A stretch of DNA of 38,904 bases from Chloroflexota bacterium. Lineage in GTDB: Bacteria; Chloroflexota; Anaerolineae; Anaerolineales; Villigracilaceae. The stretch covers positions 1 to 38,904 of the forward strand of contig JAJYOU010000018.1 in assembly GCA_021795965.1 (NCBI GenBank), written 5' to 3'. The position numbers were made by a program, and so were the translations under genes. Position 1 is the stretch's first letter. Every line of letters starts with the position of its first letter. This document shows positions 1 through 8,413 of the stretch, piece after piece. Below the pieces are notes generated by a model, which ran no database searches, had not been told where the DNA came from, and saw only the letters and a program-made list of their open reading frames with translations.

Positions 1-524
1 CCCGGGCTCTTAACGGCGAAAAAGCTGTGGATTACCTGCGTGAAAAAGGAATGGCTACGGCTGCCAAGCGCGCAGACCGGCTGGCTTCGAACGGCGTGGT
101 GGAATTGTATTCGCATGGTGCCGGTCGCGTGGGTGTGATGGTGGAAGTGAACTGCGAAACCGATTTTGTGGCTCGCGCGGAATCTTTCCGCCAGTTTGCG
201 CACGAGGTTGCCCTCCAGATCGCTGCCTCGGCTCCCAGGTATATCTCCGAAAAGGATATTCCCCAGGCTGAGCTGGAACACGAAGCACAGATCGCCAAGG
301 CGCGAGCGATGGAAGAAGGCAAGCCCGAAGCGGTTGCCGTCAAGATCGTCGAGGGGCGTCTCAACAAATTCAAGGACGAAGTCTGCCTTTTGCGCCAGGC
401 GTACATCCGCGATGAAACCATCAATATTGAAAATCTGCTCAACTCCACCATCGGCAGCACTGGCGAAAATATCGTCATCCGCCGTTTCCAGAGATGGGAA
501 CTTGGTGAAGGTTTGGGTGATTAA
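1..524 (+). CDS. tsf: Elongation factor Ts, 5'-truncated by window edge
   Basis: EF-Ts recycles EF-Tu by exchanging GDP for GTP in the cytosol. The reading frame is open from base 3, so the true start lies to the left and the missing part is most of the N-terminal UBA-like domain. The visible part holds the family hallmark with the VEVNCETDFVAR segment, followed by the short dimerisation-type core and a conserved end containing GENIVIRRF. The protein is of the short EF-Ts type common outside proteobacteria. It is followed by a strong terminator and then pyrH, the usual rpsB-tsf-pyrH-frr neighbourhood. Oddity: bases 1-24 are identical to 1268-1291 at the end of pyrH, and the matching peptide (RALNGEK) is read in the same frame, so the extreme left end may be an assembly artefact. 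Confidence 0.95.
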   Translation, partial: RALNGEKAVDYLREKGMATAAKRADRLASNGVVELYSHGAGRVGVMVEVNCETDFVARAESFRQFAHEVALQIAASAPRYISEKDIPQAELEHEAQIAKARAMEEGKPEAVAVKIVEGRLNKFKDEVCLLRQAYIRDETINIENLLNSTIGSTGENIVIRRFQRWELGEGLGD

Positions 525-531
525 TAAATAA

Positions 532-1311
<780 letters not shown>

Positions 1312-1322
1312 TCACGTAATCC

Positions 1323-1353
1323 AAGCCGCCTTCGAAATAGGCGGCTTTTTTTT
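1323..1353 (+). terminator. Rho-independent terminator after pyrH
   Basis: AAGCCGCC and GGCGGCTT form an eight-base-pair stem around a nine-base loop, followed by a run of T residues that starts inside the stem. It lies about a dozen bases after the pyrH stop. Confidence 0.9.
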
Positions 1354-1464
1354 AACGGCGGCACCCTTAGGGTGGAGAAGAATTGGAAGGGGGTTTCAAC
1401 CTGTGGCGTATTTTTCATTTTTAAGGTATCCTTGAGTTAGTTAAATTTATAACAGGAGGCCAAA

Positions 1465-2022
1465 GTGATTAAAGATCTTCTCAAGGACTGTGAGTCCCAC
1501 ATGCAAAAATCGATTCATGCCCTTCATGATGACTTGACAGCCATTCGAACGGGGCGTGCCAACCCCGCCCTGGTGGAAAAACTGCAGGTGGAGTATTACG
1601 GGTCTCCAACTTCACTGATGCAGCTGGCAACCATCAGCGTGCCGGAACCGCGCGCCCTAATGATCAAACCCTTCGACAAAACTTCCATTAAAGCGATTGA
1701 AAAAGCCATCCTGGCATCAGACCTGGGTCTGACACCCAACAATGACGGGATTGTGATCCGTTTGAACCTGCCAGCGCTGACGGAAGAACGCCGTCATGAA
1801 CTGGTCAAACGCGTCCACCATCGCGTGGAAGAAGCGCGAGTGGCGCTGCGCAACATCCGGCGTGACTCGATGAAGGATATGAAGGATTTTGAAAACGAGA
1901 AAATGATTTCCGAAGATGATCTGAGGAGCGGGGAGGAAGACCTGCAAAAATTAACAGATCACTTCATGCTTGAACTCGAGAGAATACAAGCCCTCAAAGA
2001 AAAGGAAATCATGGAAGTCTGA
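1465..2022 (+). CDS. frr: Ribosome recycling factor
   Basis: Ribosome recycling factor splits post-termination ribosomes together with EF-G in the cytosol. The 185-residue length is exactly the family norm. It shows the expected pattern: an N-terminal helix with TAIRTGRANPALVEKL, the VEYYGSPTSLMQLATI core, IKPFDKTSIKAIEKAI, and a long C-terminal helix with RNIRRDSMKD. The start is a GTG preceded by a strong AGGAGG eight bases upstream. It follows pyrH after that gene's terminator and leads directly into uppS with a 15-base gap, so frr, uppS and cdsA probably form one transcript. Confidence 0.97.
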   Translation: MIKDLLKDCESHMQKSIHALHDDLTAIRTGRANPALVEKLQVEYYGSPTSLMQLATISVPEPRALMIKPFDKTSIKAIEKAILASDLGLTPNNDGIVIRLNLPALTEERRHELVKRVHHRVEEARVALRNIRRDSMKDMKDFENEKMISEDDLRSGEEDLQKLTDHFMLELERIQALKEKEIMEV

Positions 2023-2037
2023 TCCTTTCCATTTGCC

Positions 2038-2784
2038 ATGACACTTAAAGCCCCGGTCGCTCCTTCTTCCACGGTTCCGCAACACATTGCCATCATCATG
2101 GATGGGAATGGTCGTTGGGCTCGAAAGCGCGGACTGCCGCGCCTGGCAGGTCACAAGGCTGGCACAGAGAACCTGCGCCGAATCATCAAAGCCTGTGTTG
2201 AATTCGGCATCAAGTATCTGACAATTTATGCTTTTTCCACCGAAAATTGGGGCAGACCGCCCGAAGAAGTGGACGGTTTGATGCGCATCCTGGAGGATGT
2301 GATTGAACATGAATTGAAGGAGCTCGACCGGCAGGGCGTGCAAATTCATCACCTGGGTCAGCTCGACCGGTTATCCCCCAAGCTGCAAAAAGGGGTGCTC
2401 GAAGCGGTGGAACAGACCCGAAATAATGACCGCCTGGTCTTGAATGTTGCCCTCAATTACGGCGGGCGGGATGAGATCATCCACGCCTTCAGGCAGATGC
2501 TGGCAGATGGTGTCAAGCCGGAAGAGGTGACTGTTGAACTGGTGGGAAAATATCTCTACACCGTCGGAATCCCCGACCCCGACCTGATCATCCGCACTTC
2601 GGGCGAGCTGCGCATCAGCAATTTCATGATCTGGCAGGCTGCTTACGCGGAATGGTACGTGACCCCCACTTACTGGCCTGATTTCGGCAGGGAAGAACTG
2701 CGCAAAGCCCTGGATGAGTATGCCAGCCGGGACCGGCGTTTTGGCAAGGTGGATTCTTCGGAATATGGGGAAATTAATGGTTAG
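2038..2784 (+). CDS. uppS: Undecaprenyl diphosphate synthase (cis-prenyltransferase)
   Basis: This cis-prenyltransferase elongates farnesyl diphosphate with isopentenyl diphosphate to the C55 lipid carrier for cell-wall and glycan export. The 248-residue product carries all family regions: [13 protein letters not shown] with the catalytic aspartate, the [12 protein letters not shown] segment, [15 protein letters not shown], and the C-terminal [16 protein letters not shown] diphosphate-binding block followed by AYAEWYVT. Its 3' end overlaps the likely cdsA start by eight bases, which indicates translational coupling of the two lipid-carrier genes. Confidence 0.97.
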   Translation: MTLKAPVAPSSTVPQHIAIIMDGNGRWARKRGLPRLAGHKAGTENLRRIIKACVEFGIKYLTIYAFSTENWGRPPEEVDGLMRILEDVIEHELKELDRQGVQIHHLGQLDRLSPKLQKGVLEAVEQTRNNDRLVLNVALNYGGRDEIIHAFRQMLADGVKPEEVTVELVGKYLYTVGIPDPDLIIRTSGELRISNFMIWQAAYAEWYVTPTYWPDFGREELRKALDEYASRDRRFGKVDSSEYGEING

Positions 2785-3583
2785 GAGATTTACGACCGGT
2801 TTTGGCTTGCTGGCGATAGGGTTCCCCGTGCTGTTTTTTGGCGGGATCCCTTTTTTGTTACTGGTATTATTTTTTTTAATGGCAGCCGGCTGGGAGTACG
2901 TTGAAATTTTCCGGCAGGCAGGCTGGCGCCCGGCGCGCTGGTTGATCATGGCTGGGCTGCTGGCGGTCTATCTCTCCCATTATTTTCAAATTCAAGATAA
3001 CAGCCTGCTGGTGACGATCAGCCTGCTGGCTTTGATGACCTGGCACACCGTGGATTACGAGCTGGGTGCCGATCAGGCTGCCGTGGATTTCGGCATCAGC
3101 CTGGGCGGGTGGGTCTACCTGGGTCTTTTGGGTGGATATATTTTCGATCTGCGCTCGCTGCCCAACGGCGGCTGGTGGATCCTGCTGGTTTTGCCCGTGG
3201 TCTGGATGGCGGATACGGGCGCTTACCTGGTGGGCAGCCGGATTGGCAGGCACAAGATGTCGCCGCGCCTGAGTCCCAAAAAATCCTGGGAGGGCTTCGC
3301 GGGCGGGGTGATTTTTGCCGTTCTGACCGGCGCTTTGCTGGCGTATGTCTACTCGACGCTTGGACCGCTGCATTTGCCGATCTGGATGGGCATGCTTTAC
3401 GGGCTGTTGGCGGGGCTGGTTTCACCGCTCGGCGACCTGGGCGAGAGCATGATCAAACGCTATGCCGGGCTCAAGGATTCGGGCAACCTCTTCCCGGGTC
3501 ACGGCGGCGCGCTGGACCGGATCGACTCTTGGCTGTGGGGCGCGGTGCTGGGCTATTATTTCATCCTCTGGTTTATCCATTAG
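2777..3583 (+). CDS. cdsA: Phosphatidate cytidylyltransferase
   Basis: CdsA makes CDP-diacylglycerol from phosphatidic acid and CTP, the branch point of phospholipid synthesis, in the cytoplasmic membrane. The protein is about 268 residues with several hydrophobic helices. It ends with the family signature: [12 protein letters not shown], then [22 protein letters not shown] and LDRIDS, which hold the metal-binding acidic residues. Two in-frame starts are possible (2765 and 2777); I prefer 2777 because GGGGA lies at a suitable distance. The dxr gene that often follows cdsA is absent here and is replaced by a tRNA. Confidence 0.94.
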   Translation: MVRRFTTGFGLLAIGFPVLFFGGIPFLLLVLFFLMAAGWEYVEIFRQAGWRPARWLIMAGLLAVYLSHYFQIQDNSLLVTISLLALMTWHTVDYELGADQAAVDFGISLGGWVYLGLLGGYIFDLRSLPNGGWWILLVLPVVWMADTGAYLVGSRIGRHKMSPRLSPKKSWEGFAGGVIFAVLTGALLAYVYSTLGPLHLPIWMGMLYGLLAGLVSPLGDLGESMIKRYAGLKDSGNLFPGHGGALDRIDSWLWGAVLGYYFILWFIH

Positions 3584-3604
3584 GAAATTCCCCCTGCTTT
3601 TGAC

Positions 3605-3633
3605 TTGACACAGTTTCACCTTGAATTTATAAT
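3605..3633 (+). promoter_or_regulatory. Consensus sigma-70 promoter of tRNA-Asn
   Basis: A perfect TTGACA at 3605-3610 and a perfect TATAAT at 3628-3633 are separated by exactly 17 bases. The expected start of transcription is a few bases before the tRNA. Confidence 0.92.
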
Positions 3634-3644
3634 CTCGGACGCGT

Positions 3645-3716
3645 TCCCGGCTAGCTCAACGGCAGAGCGGGCGGCTGTTAACCGCTAGGTTCGAGGTTCG
3701 AATCCTCGGCTGGGAG
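3645..3716 (+). tRNA. tRNA-Asn (GTT)
   Basis: The sequence folds as a cloverleaf: acceptor arms TCCCGGC/GCTGGGA with one G-U pair, a D arm with AGCTCAACGGCAGAGC, an anticodon stem GCGG/CCGC around the loop CTGTTAA (anticodon GTT), and a T arm with GAGG-TTCGAAT-CCTC. The discriminator is G. CCA is not encoded, so it must be added after transcription. Confidence 0.96.
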
Positions 3717-3729
3717 CCTTTTTGAAGAC

Positions 3730-3760
3730 AAATGCCTTCGCAAAAAGCGAGGGCATTTTG
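3730..3760 (+). terminator. Terminator after tRNA-Asn
   Basis: AAATGCCTTCGC pairs with GCGAGGGCATTT (twelve base pairs, one G-U) around an A5 loop, followed by a broken T tract. It lies 13 bases after the tRNA. Confidence 0.85.
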
Positions 3761-3885
3761 ATTTTAAGGACAGGACGGACGGCGGGTGGAAGAGGTCTAT
3801 AATCAAAGCAGACTTCTCATGAAAAGAGGAAGCAAAAAGCACGATAAGACTTGAGCAGCATCCGCAGGGGTTCAGAAGTGGTTTC

Positions 3886-3925
3886 CGATCGGTTTTTTAC
3901 CAGGTCACCTGCGAAGGTTATAATT
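3886..3925 (+). repeat. Copy 1 of a 40-bp promoter module (pair with 5700-5739)
   Basis: This stretch matches 5700-5739 at 36 of 40 positions. It contains TTTACC (3896-3901) and TATAAT (3919-3924) 17 bases apart, so the repeat is itself a promoter. The spacer carries an ACCAGGT motif. The flanks of the two copies are not alike. The 3760-4176 gap otherwise holds no credible gene; the next gene starts about 250 bases downstream, leaving a long leader. Confidence 0.75.
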
Positions 3926-4176
3926 TGTCAGGTGAGACATTTTCGTCTCATAGCTTGGTCTGGGAGACAACCGAGGAACCTTCTGAATCACCATTTTTGT
4001 CAGGATTCAAGAATTTACAGAAAGAATGTTAAACCAGCCCGAACCAACCAGGTTTATTGAACCTGTTGAGTTTTTTGATCAATGTTTAAAATCATCGGTA
4101 TTCAGCCAATAAAAGGTTGATAATAACTGGGAATGAAACCAAAAATAAAATTAAAACCTGGTGACCGGGGAGTATT

Positions 4177-5682
4177 ATGGATCGAAAAGAAAAATCAGCA
4201 GTTATCGTAACTGTCGCAATTATTTTCCTGGTTTACATTGGGATTCTATCTTCCTGGATTCATGCTGGTTTGATCGGTCAGGCTGAAATCTCATCTTATT
4301 ATGATATGTTAAGCAGGGGATTCGCAAAGGGACAGCCAAGCCTTTTGGAAGCACCTTCTCAATCATTATTATCGCTTGCTGATCCGTATGATCCAATGCA
4401 AAATCATGGACTGAGATTGAATGATGTTTCCCTCTATAAGGGAAAATATTATTTATATTGGGGTCCGGTGCCGGCAGGTTTATTTTTAATTTTCCATTTA
4501 TTTACTTCGCAACCATTTTCTGATGCAATATTGGTCTGGTTTGCTCTCAGCGGATTGCTGATTAGTAATGTTGCCATCATTTTATGGATAAAACATCGAT
4601 TTTGGGATGAATTGCCAGGATGGTACGTCATTCTGAGTATATTAATCATCGGCTTGTCCAACCCAATACCCTGGCTGCTTGGCCGGCCGCTTGTTTATGA
4701 GGCTGCGATTGCAGGAGGTCAGTTTTTCCTGATGACCGGTATTTACTGGGCGTTGACTGGCTTGGAAGGACCTGTTCCCAATCGGTTGAGATTGTTTTTG
4801 GCAAGCTTGTTCTGGGCTTTTGCGATTGGCACCCGGTTTAGTTTGCTTTTTGCAGTGTTCTTCCTGGTAATATTTTGTTTATTTTTACTCTTTTACACCC
4901 AGGAACCAAATCCGAATAAGAATAATAGTTCAACCAAAGCTTTGGTCGCGCTATTAACTCCCCTGGTGGTAATGTTGGGATTGTTGGGATTATATAATTA
5001 TTTCAGATTTGGTTCTTTTTTTGAGTTTGGACTTCAATACCAATTATCAGTAACATATGTACACAAGATTTACGCGGAACACCTGGTGACATCAATCAAT
5101 TATTTGATTCCTTCATTTTATAATTATGTACTTTTACCATTTGGGGGATTAGCCAAAGGATACCCTTTTATTAAATTATTACCCGCAAATAATCCCGCGT
5201 ATCATGGACCTGCCTTCACATTTGAATCTTTGATTGGTTTTATCTGGAGCGCCCCTTTTGTAATATTTTCGCTCATTCCGATTGCTTTTGGCAGCATGCA
5301 AGCCTTGCGTCTTAGATCGTTCTCAAAAGGATTGATCTTGAACAGATTTAAAAATCCAGGCAGCAACAGAAAATCGGGATTAACATGGTTTCCTTTTTTA
5401 ATTGGGGGGACAGCAATTTTTGGCTTTCTCCCCTTGTTGTTTTATTTCTTTGGAACAATCCGTTTTCAAATGGATTTTATGCCTTCACTTCTCCTGCTAT
5501 CCATTTACGGATTGGGAACTGGATTAAGAGCATCTTCTTCCAAGCCTGTTACCAGGCGGATATTGGTGGTGAGTGCATTCTCACTGTCGATCCTATCAAT
5601 CTTGCTGGGCATTTTGTTGGGAATTAACAGCTCGTTTTTGCAATTATGCGCTTATGTTTCTTCCCAGGTATGTCATTATTAA
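4177..5682 (+). CDS. Multi-pass membrane protein, glycosyltransferase-C-like
   Basis: The 501-residue protein has roughly eleven hydrophobic segments spread over its length and a large extracytoplasmic stretch after the first helix with the acidic motif ADPYDP and a KYYLYWGP segment. This topology resembles GT-C enzymes, which use polyprenyl-phosphate sugars outside the membrane, but no family signature is certain, so the function is open. The gene is clearly AT-richer than uppS or cdsA and uses AT-ending codons, suggesting acquisition by transfer. It starts at the ATG at 4177 behind a weak GGGGAG. Promoter module copy 1 lies about 250 bases upstream and copy 2 lies just downstream before the next gene. 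Confidence 0.6.
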   Translation: MDRKEKSAVIVTVAIIFLVYIGILSSWIHAGLIGQAEISSYYDMLSRGFAKGQPSLLEAPSQSLLSLADPYDPMQNHGLRLNDVSLYKGKYYLYWGPVPAGLFLIFHLFTSQPFSDAILVWFALSGLLISNVAIILWIKHRFWDELPGWYVILSILIIGLSNPIPWLLGRPLVYEAAIAGGQFFLMTGIYWALTGLEGPVPNRLRLFLASLFWAFAIGTRFSLLFAVFFLVIFCLFLLFYTQEPNPNKNNSSTKALVALLTPLVVMLGLLGLYNYFRFGSFFEFGLQYQLSVTYVHKIYAEHLVTSINYLIPSFYNYVLLPFGGLAKGYPFIKLLPANNPAYHGPAFTFESLIGFIWSAPFVIFSLIPIAFGSMQALRLRSFSKGLILNRFKNPGSNRKSGLTWFPFLIGGTAIFGFLPLLFYFFGTIRFQMDFMPSLLLLSIYGLGTGLRASSSKPVTRRILVVSAFSLSILSILLGILLGINSSFLQLCAYVSSQVCHY

Positions 5683-5699
5683 CCGCGAGTTTTACAGTT

Positions 5700-5739
5700 C
5701 GATTGGTTTTTTACCAGGTGACCCGCAAAGGTTATAATT
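5700..5739 (+). repeat. Copy 2 of the 40-bp promoter module
   Basis: This copy is 36/40 identical to 3886-3925. It begins 17 bases after the stop of the membrane-protein gene and precedes the RCC1 lipoprotein gene. Confidence 0.75.
5710..5738 (+). promoter_or_regulatory. Promoter within repeat copy 2
   Basis: TTTACC (5710-5715) and TATAAT (5733-5738) are 17 bases apart. It would drive the RCC1-repeat lipoprotein gene with a leader of about 120 bases. Confidence 0.7.
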
Positions 5740-5866
5740 ATTTTTATGATTCTTTTTAATCTCCTGTTTTGATGATGTGATCTTTTTTGGAAGCAACTGC
5801 ATTATCCTTCTTTTTGAGTCCGGCATCTTTTCGCGGAAAAATGCGTATACTAAGCAGGTTCAAAGG

Positions 5867-7051
5867 ATGTCTGTGAGTAAATATTTCTGGATGAAAAATT
5901 TCGCTTTCAGCCTGGTGCTTGCGCTGCTGCTGAGCTCGTGTTCAGGCGGGTCAAACGCCATGAGCGCCCTGCCGCAGCCTTACGCCGGCGTCTCTGCCCG
6001 GGCGGATCACACCTGCGCGCAGACGGCGGTCGGTGCGATCAAATGCTGGGGCGGGAACGCGAACGGTGAACTGGGGAACGGCACGACAACCGGCAGCAAC
6101 GTGCCGGTGAATGTCAACGGACTTTCGAGCGGCATCCGCAGCTTTTCAACTGGTGTTGGGCATGCCTGTGCCCTGAATGCGGGCGGCGGCGTGCTGTGCT
6201 GGGGACTGAACGACTCCGGGCAGTTGGGCGACGGCTCGCAGACCAACCGGGCTGCCCCGGTCAATGCGAGCGCCTTGAGCGGAATTTCGCGCGGCATCAC
6301 TGCCGGGCGGGCTCATTCCTGCGCGCTGACGGCGCCGGGCGGCGTGGTTTGCTGGGGAGCGGGCGAGGCTGGTCAGCTTGGTAACGGACAGGATAAGAGC
6401 TCGCTCCAGCCTGTCGCGGTCAGCGGTCTTTCCGCCGCGGTGGCAGGTCTCTCGGCTGGCTGGGATTTCACCTGCGCGCTGACCGCTGCCGGCGGGGTGC
6501 TTTGCTGGGGCGACAACCGCTACGGTCAGCTTGGGAACGGCAGCACCACATCCAGCTCGAGCCCGGTGACCGTTTCCGGTCTCACGCCCGGGACGAGAGC
6601 CATCTCGGCAGGCGTGGATCACGCCTGCGCGCTGACCTCAGTGGGTGGAGTGGTCTGCTGGGGACGCAACCAGGATGGGCAGCTTGGCGACGGCACGACA
6701 ACGGACAGCGCAACCCCACGACCCGTGAACGGGCTGGGGAGCGGGGTCAAATTCATCAGCGCCGGCGGGGACCTGGACGCTTCCCATACCTGCGCCCTGA
6801 CGATCAGCGGCTCGGTCAAATGCTGGGGAAGCAACCAGTCAGGTCAGCTGGGCAACGGCGGAGGCGCCAACAGCAGTTCGCCGGTGGATGTGAGCGGCTT
6901 GTCGATGGGTGCGAGAGCCATCGCCGCGGGCGGCAGTCACAGCTGCGCCATCAATGCCACGGCGGAGCTGGTTTGCTGGGGGGATAACCGCAGCGGTCAG
7001 CTGGGCAACGGCAGCAGCAGCAACTCTTCCACACCAGTCAGCGTGCGCTAG
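5867..7051 (+). CDS. RCC1-repeat (seven-blade) lipoprotein
   Basis: The product has a lipoprotein signal (hydrophobic stretch ending in LLSSCSGG), so it is predicted to be anchored outside the cytoplasmic membrane. The rest is seven near-perfect RCC1-type repeats of about 50 residues, each with a CA...CWG...GQLG(N/D)G core: a seven-bladed beta-propeller. Each blade has two cysteines at fixed spacing, which suggests one disulfide per blade in an oxidising location. RCC1 propellers are protein-binding scaffolds; the ligand here is unknown. I chose the ATG at 5867; 5891 is an alternative and gives a more typical short signal, while the upstream in-frame ATG at 5777 would put about 35 extra residues before the signal. 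The gene is GC-rich, unlike the AT-rich one before it. It is followed by the DsrE gene with a 97-base gap. Confidence 0.85.
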   Translation: MSVSKYFWMKNFAFSLVLALLLSSCSGGSNAMSALPQPYAGVSARADHTCAQTAVGAIKCWGGNANGELGNGTTTGSNVPVNVNGLSSGIRSFSTGVGHACALNAGGGVLCWGLNDSGQLGDGSQTNRAAPVNASALSGISRGITAGRAHSCALTAPGGVVCWGAGEAGQLGNGQDKSSLQPVAVSGLSAAVAGLSAGWDFTCALTAAGGVLCWGDNRYGQLGNGSTTSSSSPVTVSGLTPGTRAISAGVDHACALTSVGGVVCWGRNQDGQLGDGTTTDSATPRPVNGLGSGVKFISAGGDLDASHTCALTISGSVKCWGSNQSGQLGNGGGANSSSPVDVSGLSMGARAIAAGGSHSCAINATAELVCWGDNRSGQLGNGSSSNSSTPVSVR

Positions 7052-7148
7052 TTTGGGGGGTTTCCGGCAAAGGGATGACCGGCAGGGCTAATGGCGCTGA
7101 TGTTGGGGTAGAATTGCCTGGACGAAAATCACAATAGGAGAAATGAGC

Positions 7149-7514
7149 ATGAGCGAAATTAAAGCCACTGAGTACCTGCTGATCATCAATGATGGCCCTT
7201 ACGGCAACGAGCGTCCATACAACGCGCTGCGCCTGGCGATGAACCTGGGCAAGCATGAGAGCAATCATGTCCGGATCTTTTTGATGGGGGATGGGGTTCA
7301 GTGCGCCAAAAAAGGACAGGATACACCGCAGGGCTATTACAACATCGAGCGCATGTTTACCTCCGTCCTGCGCGCCGGCGAAGTCGCCACCTGAGGGACC
7401 TGCCAGAAGGCTCGAGGTCTCGGGTCAGACGATTTGATGGAAAAAATCCAGGTCGGTTCGATGGAATTATTGACCAGGTGGACGATGGAAGCAGACAAGG
7501 TGATTGTTTTCTAA
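7149..7514 (+). CDS. DsrE-family protein with in-frame UGA (candidate selenoprotein)
   Basis: DsrE-fold proteins are small cytosolic sulfur-transfer or redox proteins. The frame from 7149 gives an N-terminal half with YLLIINDGPYGNERPYNALR, VRIFLMGDGVQCAKKGQ and GYYNIERM, all typical of the family, up to EVAT. A TGA then stands at 7392-7394, and the same frame continues without any shift as GTCQKARGLGSDDLMEKI and ends in EADKVIVF and TAA. Family members usually read CGTC at this place, so the TGA replaces the first cysteine of a CxxC motif (residue 82 of 121). A hairpin follows at once. Translation with selenocysteine gives a full-length protein; otherwise the gene is a nonsense-broken copy. 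I prefer 7149 over 7143 because AGGAG (7136-7140) is then eight bases away. Confidence 0.8.
7395..7426 (+). promoter_or_regulatory. Possible SECIS hairpin after the in-frame UGA
   Basis: Two alternative folds start right after the TGA. In one, GGGACCT pairs with AGGTCTC (7415-7421), topped by GCC/GGC around an AGAA loop. In the other, GACCTG (7397-7402) pairs with CGGGTC (7421-7426), with AGA/TCT inside and a ten-base apical loop containing GGCTCGAGG. The second resembles bacterial SECIS elements better, but the loop starts only about 13 bases after the UGA, which is close. This was judged by eye only. Confidence 0.4.
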
Positions 7515-8413
7515 AATGGGATAATGACGCCGGGTGAGGAGGATTCAGCGCCTTTTCGAAAGCCGGTTAACTGCATTAGACAGACTGGATGCGCGGAAAA
7601 ATTCCCGGTGCCTGGCCCGATCAAATTAAAAACTAATCAAAAATCCCCTTGAATACGACAGGTCCTGGCAATCTCATAAAAGCAAATTGCGTCGTCGAGC
7701 TTTGAAGATTTTTGGGCTGAAGCCCGCGCCTTGACGTTTTATCAGATGGCTGCAAATGCCCTCCAGGATCAGCATTGAGGGGTCAGGGAGCGGGGAAGGG
7801 TTCATTTAACTGATGACGTTTCTGAATTCCCTCAGGCAGCCCCAAAGACATCGCGGCAGGTGGTCGCATCTGATGATCCCGATAACTGCACGGGAAATAA
7901 TGGGGAAGGGCTGGCGACCGTTCGACCAACGTTGTTTGGTTGTGAGCGGCGATTTAGCACAGGTTGGAATGAGGGGAAGGGTGAGTTTTGGAATATTGGG
8001 TAAGGCAAGGTGCTTATATTTGCACGAGAAACAAAAGGGAATTCGCCCAGAATACACCGGTTTCTCGCACTACTCGGGCACAAAGCCACTTTTCCGATGT
8101 AAAATATTTTAATCAACCGGTGGAAAGCGGTTCGTGGTTACCCTTTAATTTCCATCGGTTTCGCAAAACCATACGATGTGGTGCATCCCAAACAGGCAGG
8201 GATGAAGTTTGTCCCTGGTCTGATTTAATGCCTTTGTGAACGCGGGCATTTCTGCCTGCGCCAGTACCGCAGGTATAGGTGAAAAACCCGGTGCGATAGT
8301 TGTACGCCGGGATTTGTCCAGTAAGAGCATCTGGAGGATATGCGGGGCTTGCTCGGCAACGGGCAGCCTACCGCGATGGTTGCTCATTGTTTTCTACTCA
8401 AGAAAGTCATATT
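7515..8413. other. 900-bp region without a convincing gene
   Basis: No open frame here has a credible start, ribosome site and protein-like composition. Two overlapping short frames at about 8145-8413, one on each strand, look somewhat protein-like (the minus one contains IAPGFSPIPAVLAQAEMP), so this may be the remnant of a decayed gene beside the acquired genes that follow. No terminator, repeat or RNA gene was recognised. Confidence 0.5.

Noticed and set aside
3851-4060. 69-codon open frame between tRNA-Asn and the membrane-protein gene
   Set aside because: It runs through promoter module copy 1, lacks a ribosome site and has no protein-like pattern.
7392-7394. Frameshift as the cause of the broken DsrE gene
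   Set aside because: The sequence after the TGA continues in the same frame with family motifs, so no insertion or deletion is involved; only recoding or a point mutation remains.
7813-8112. 99-codon and opposite 94-codon frames in the 7515-8413 gap
   Set aside because: No ribosome site, low-quality composition on both strands, no recognisable motif.
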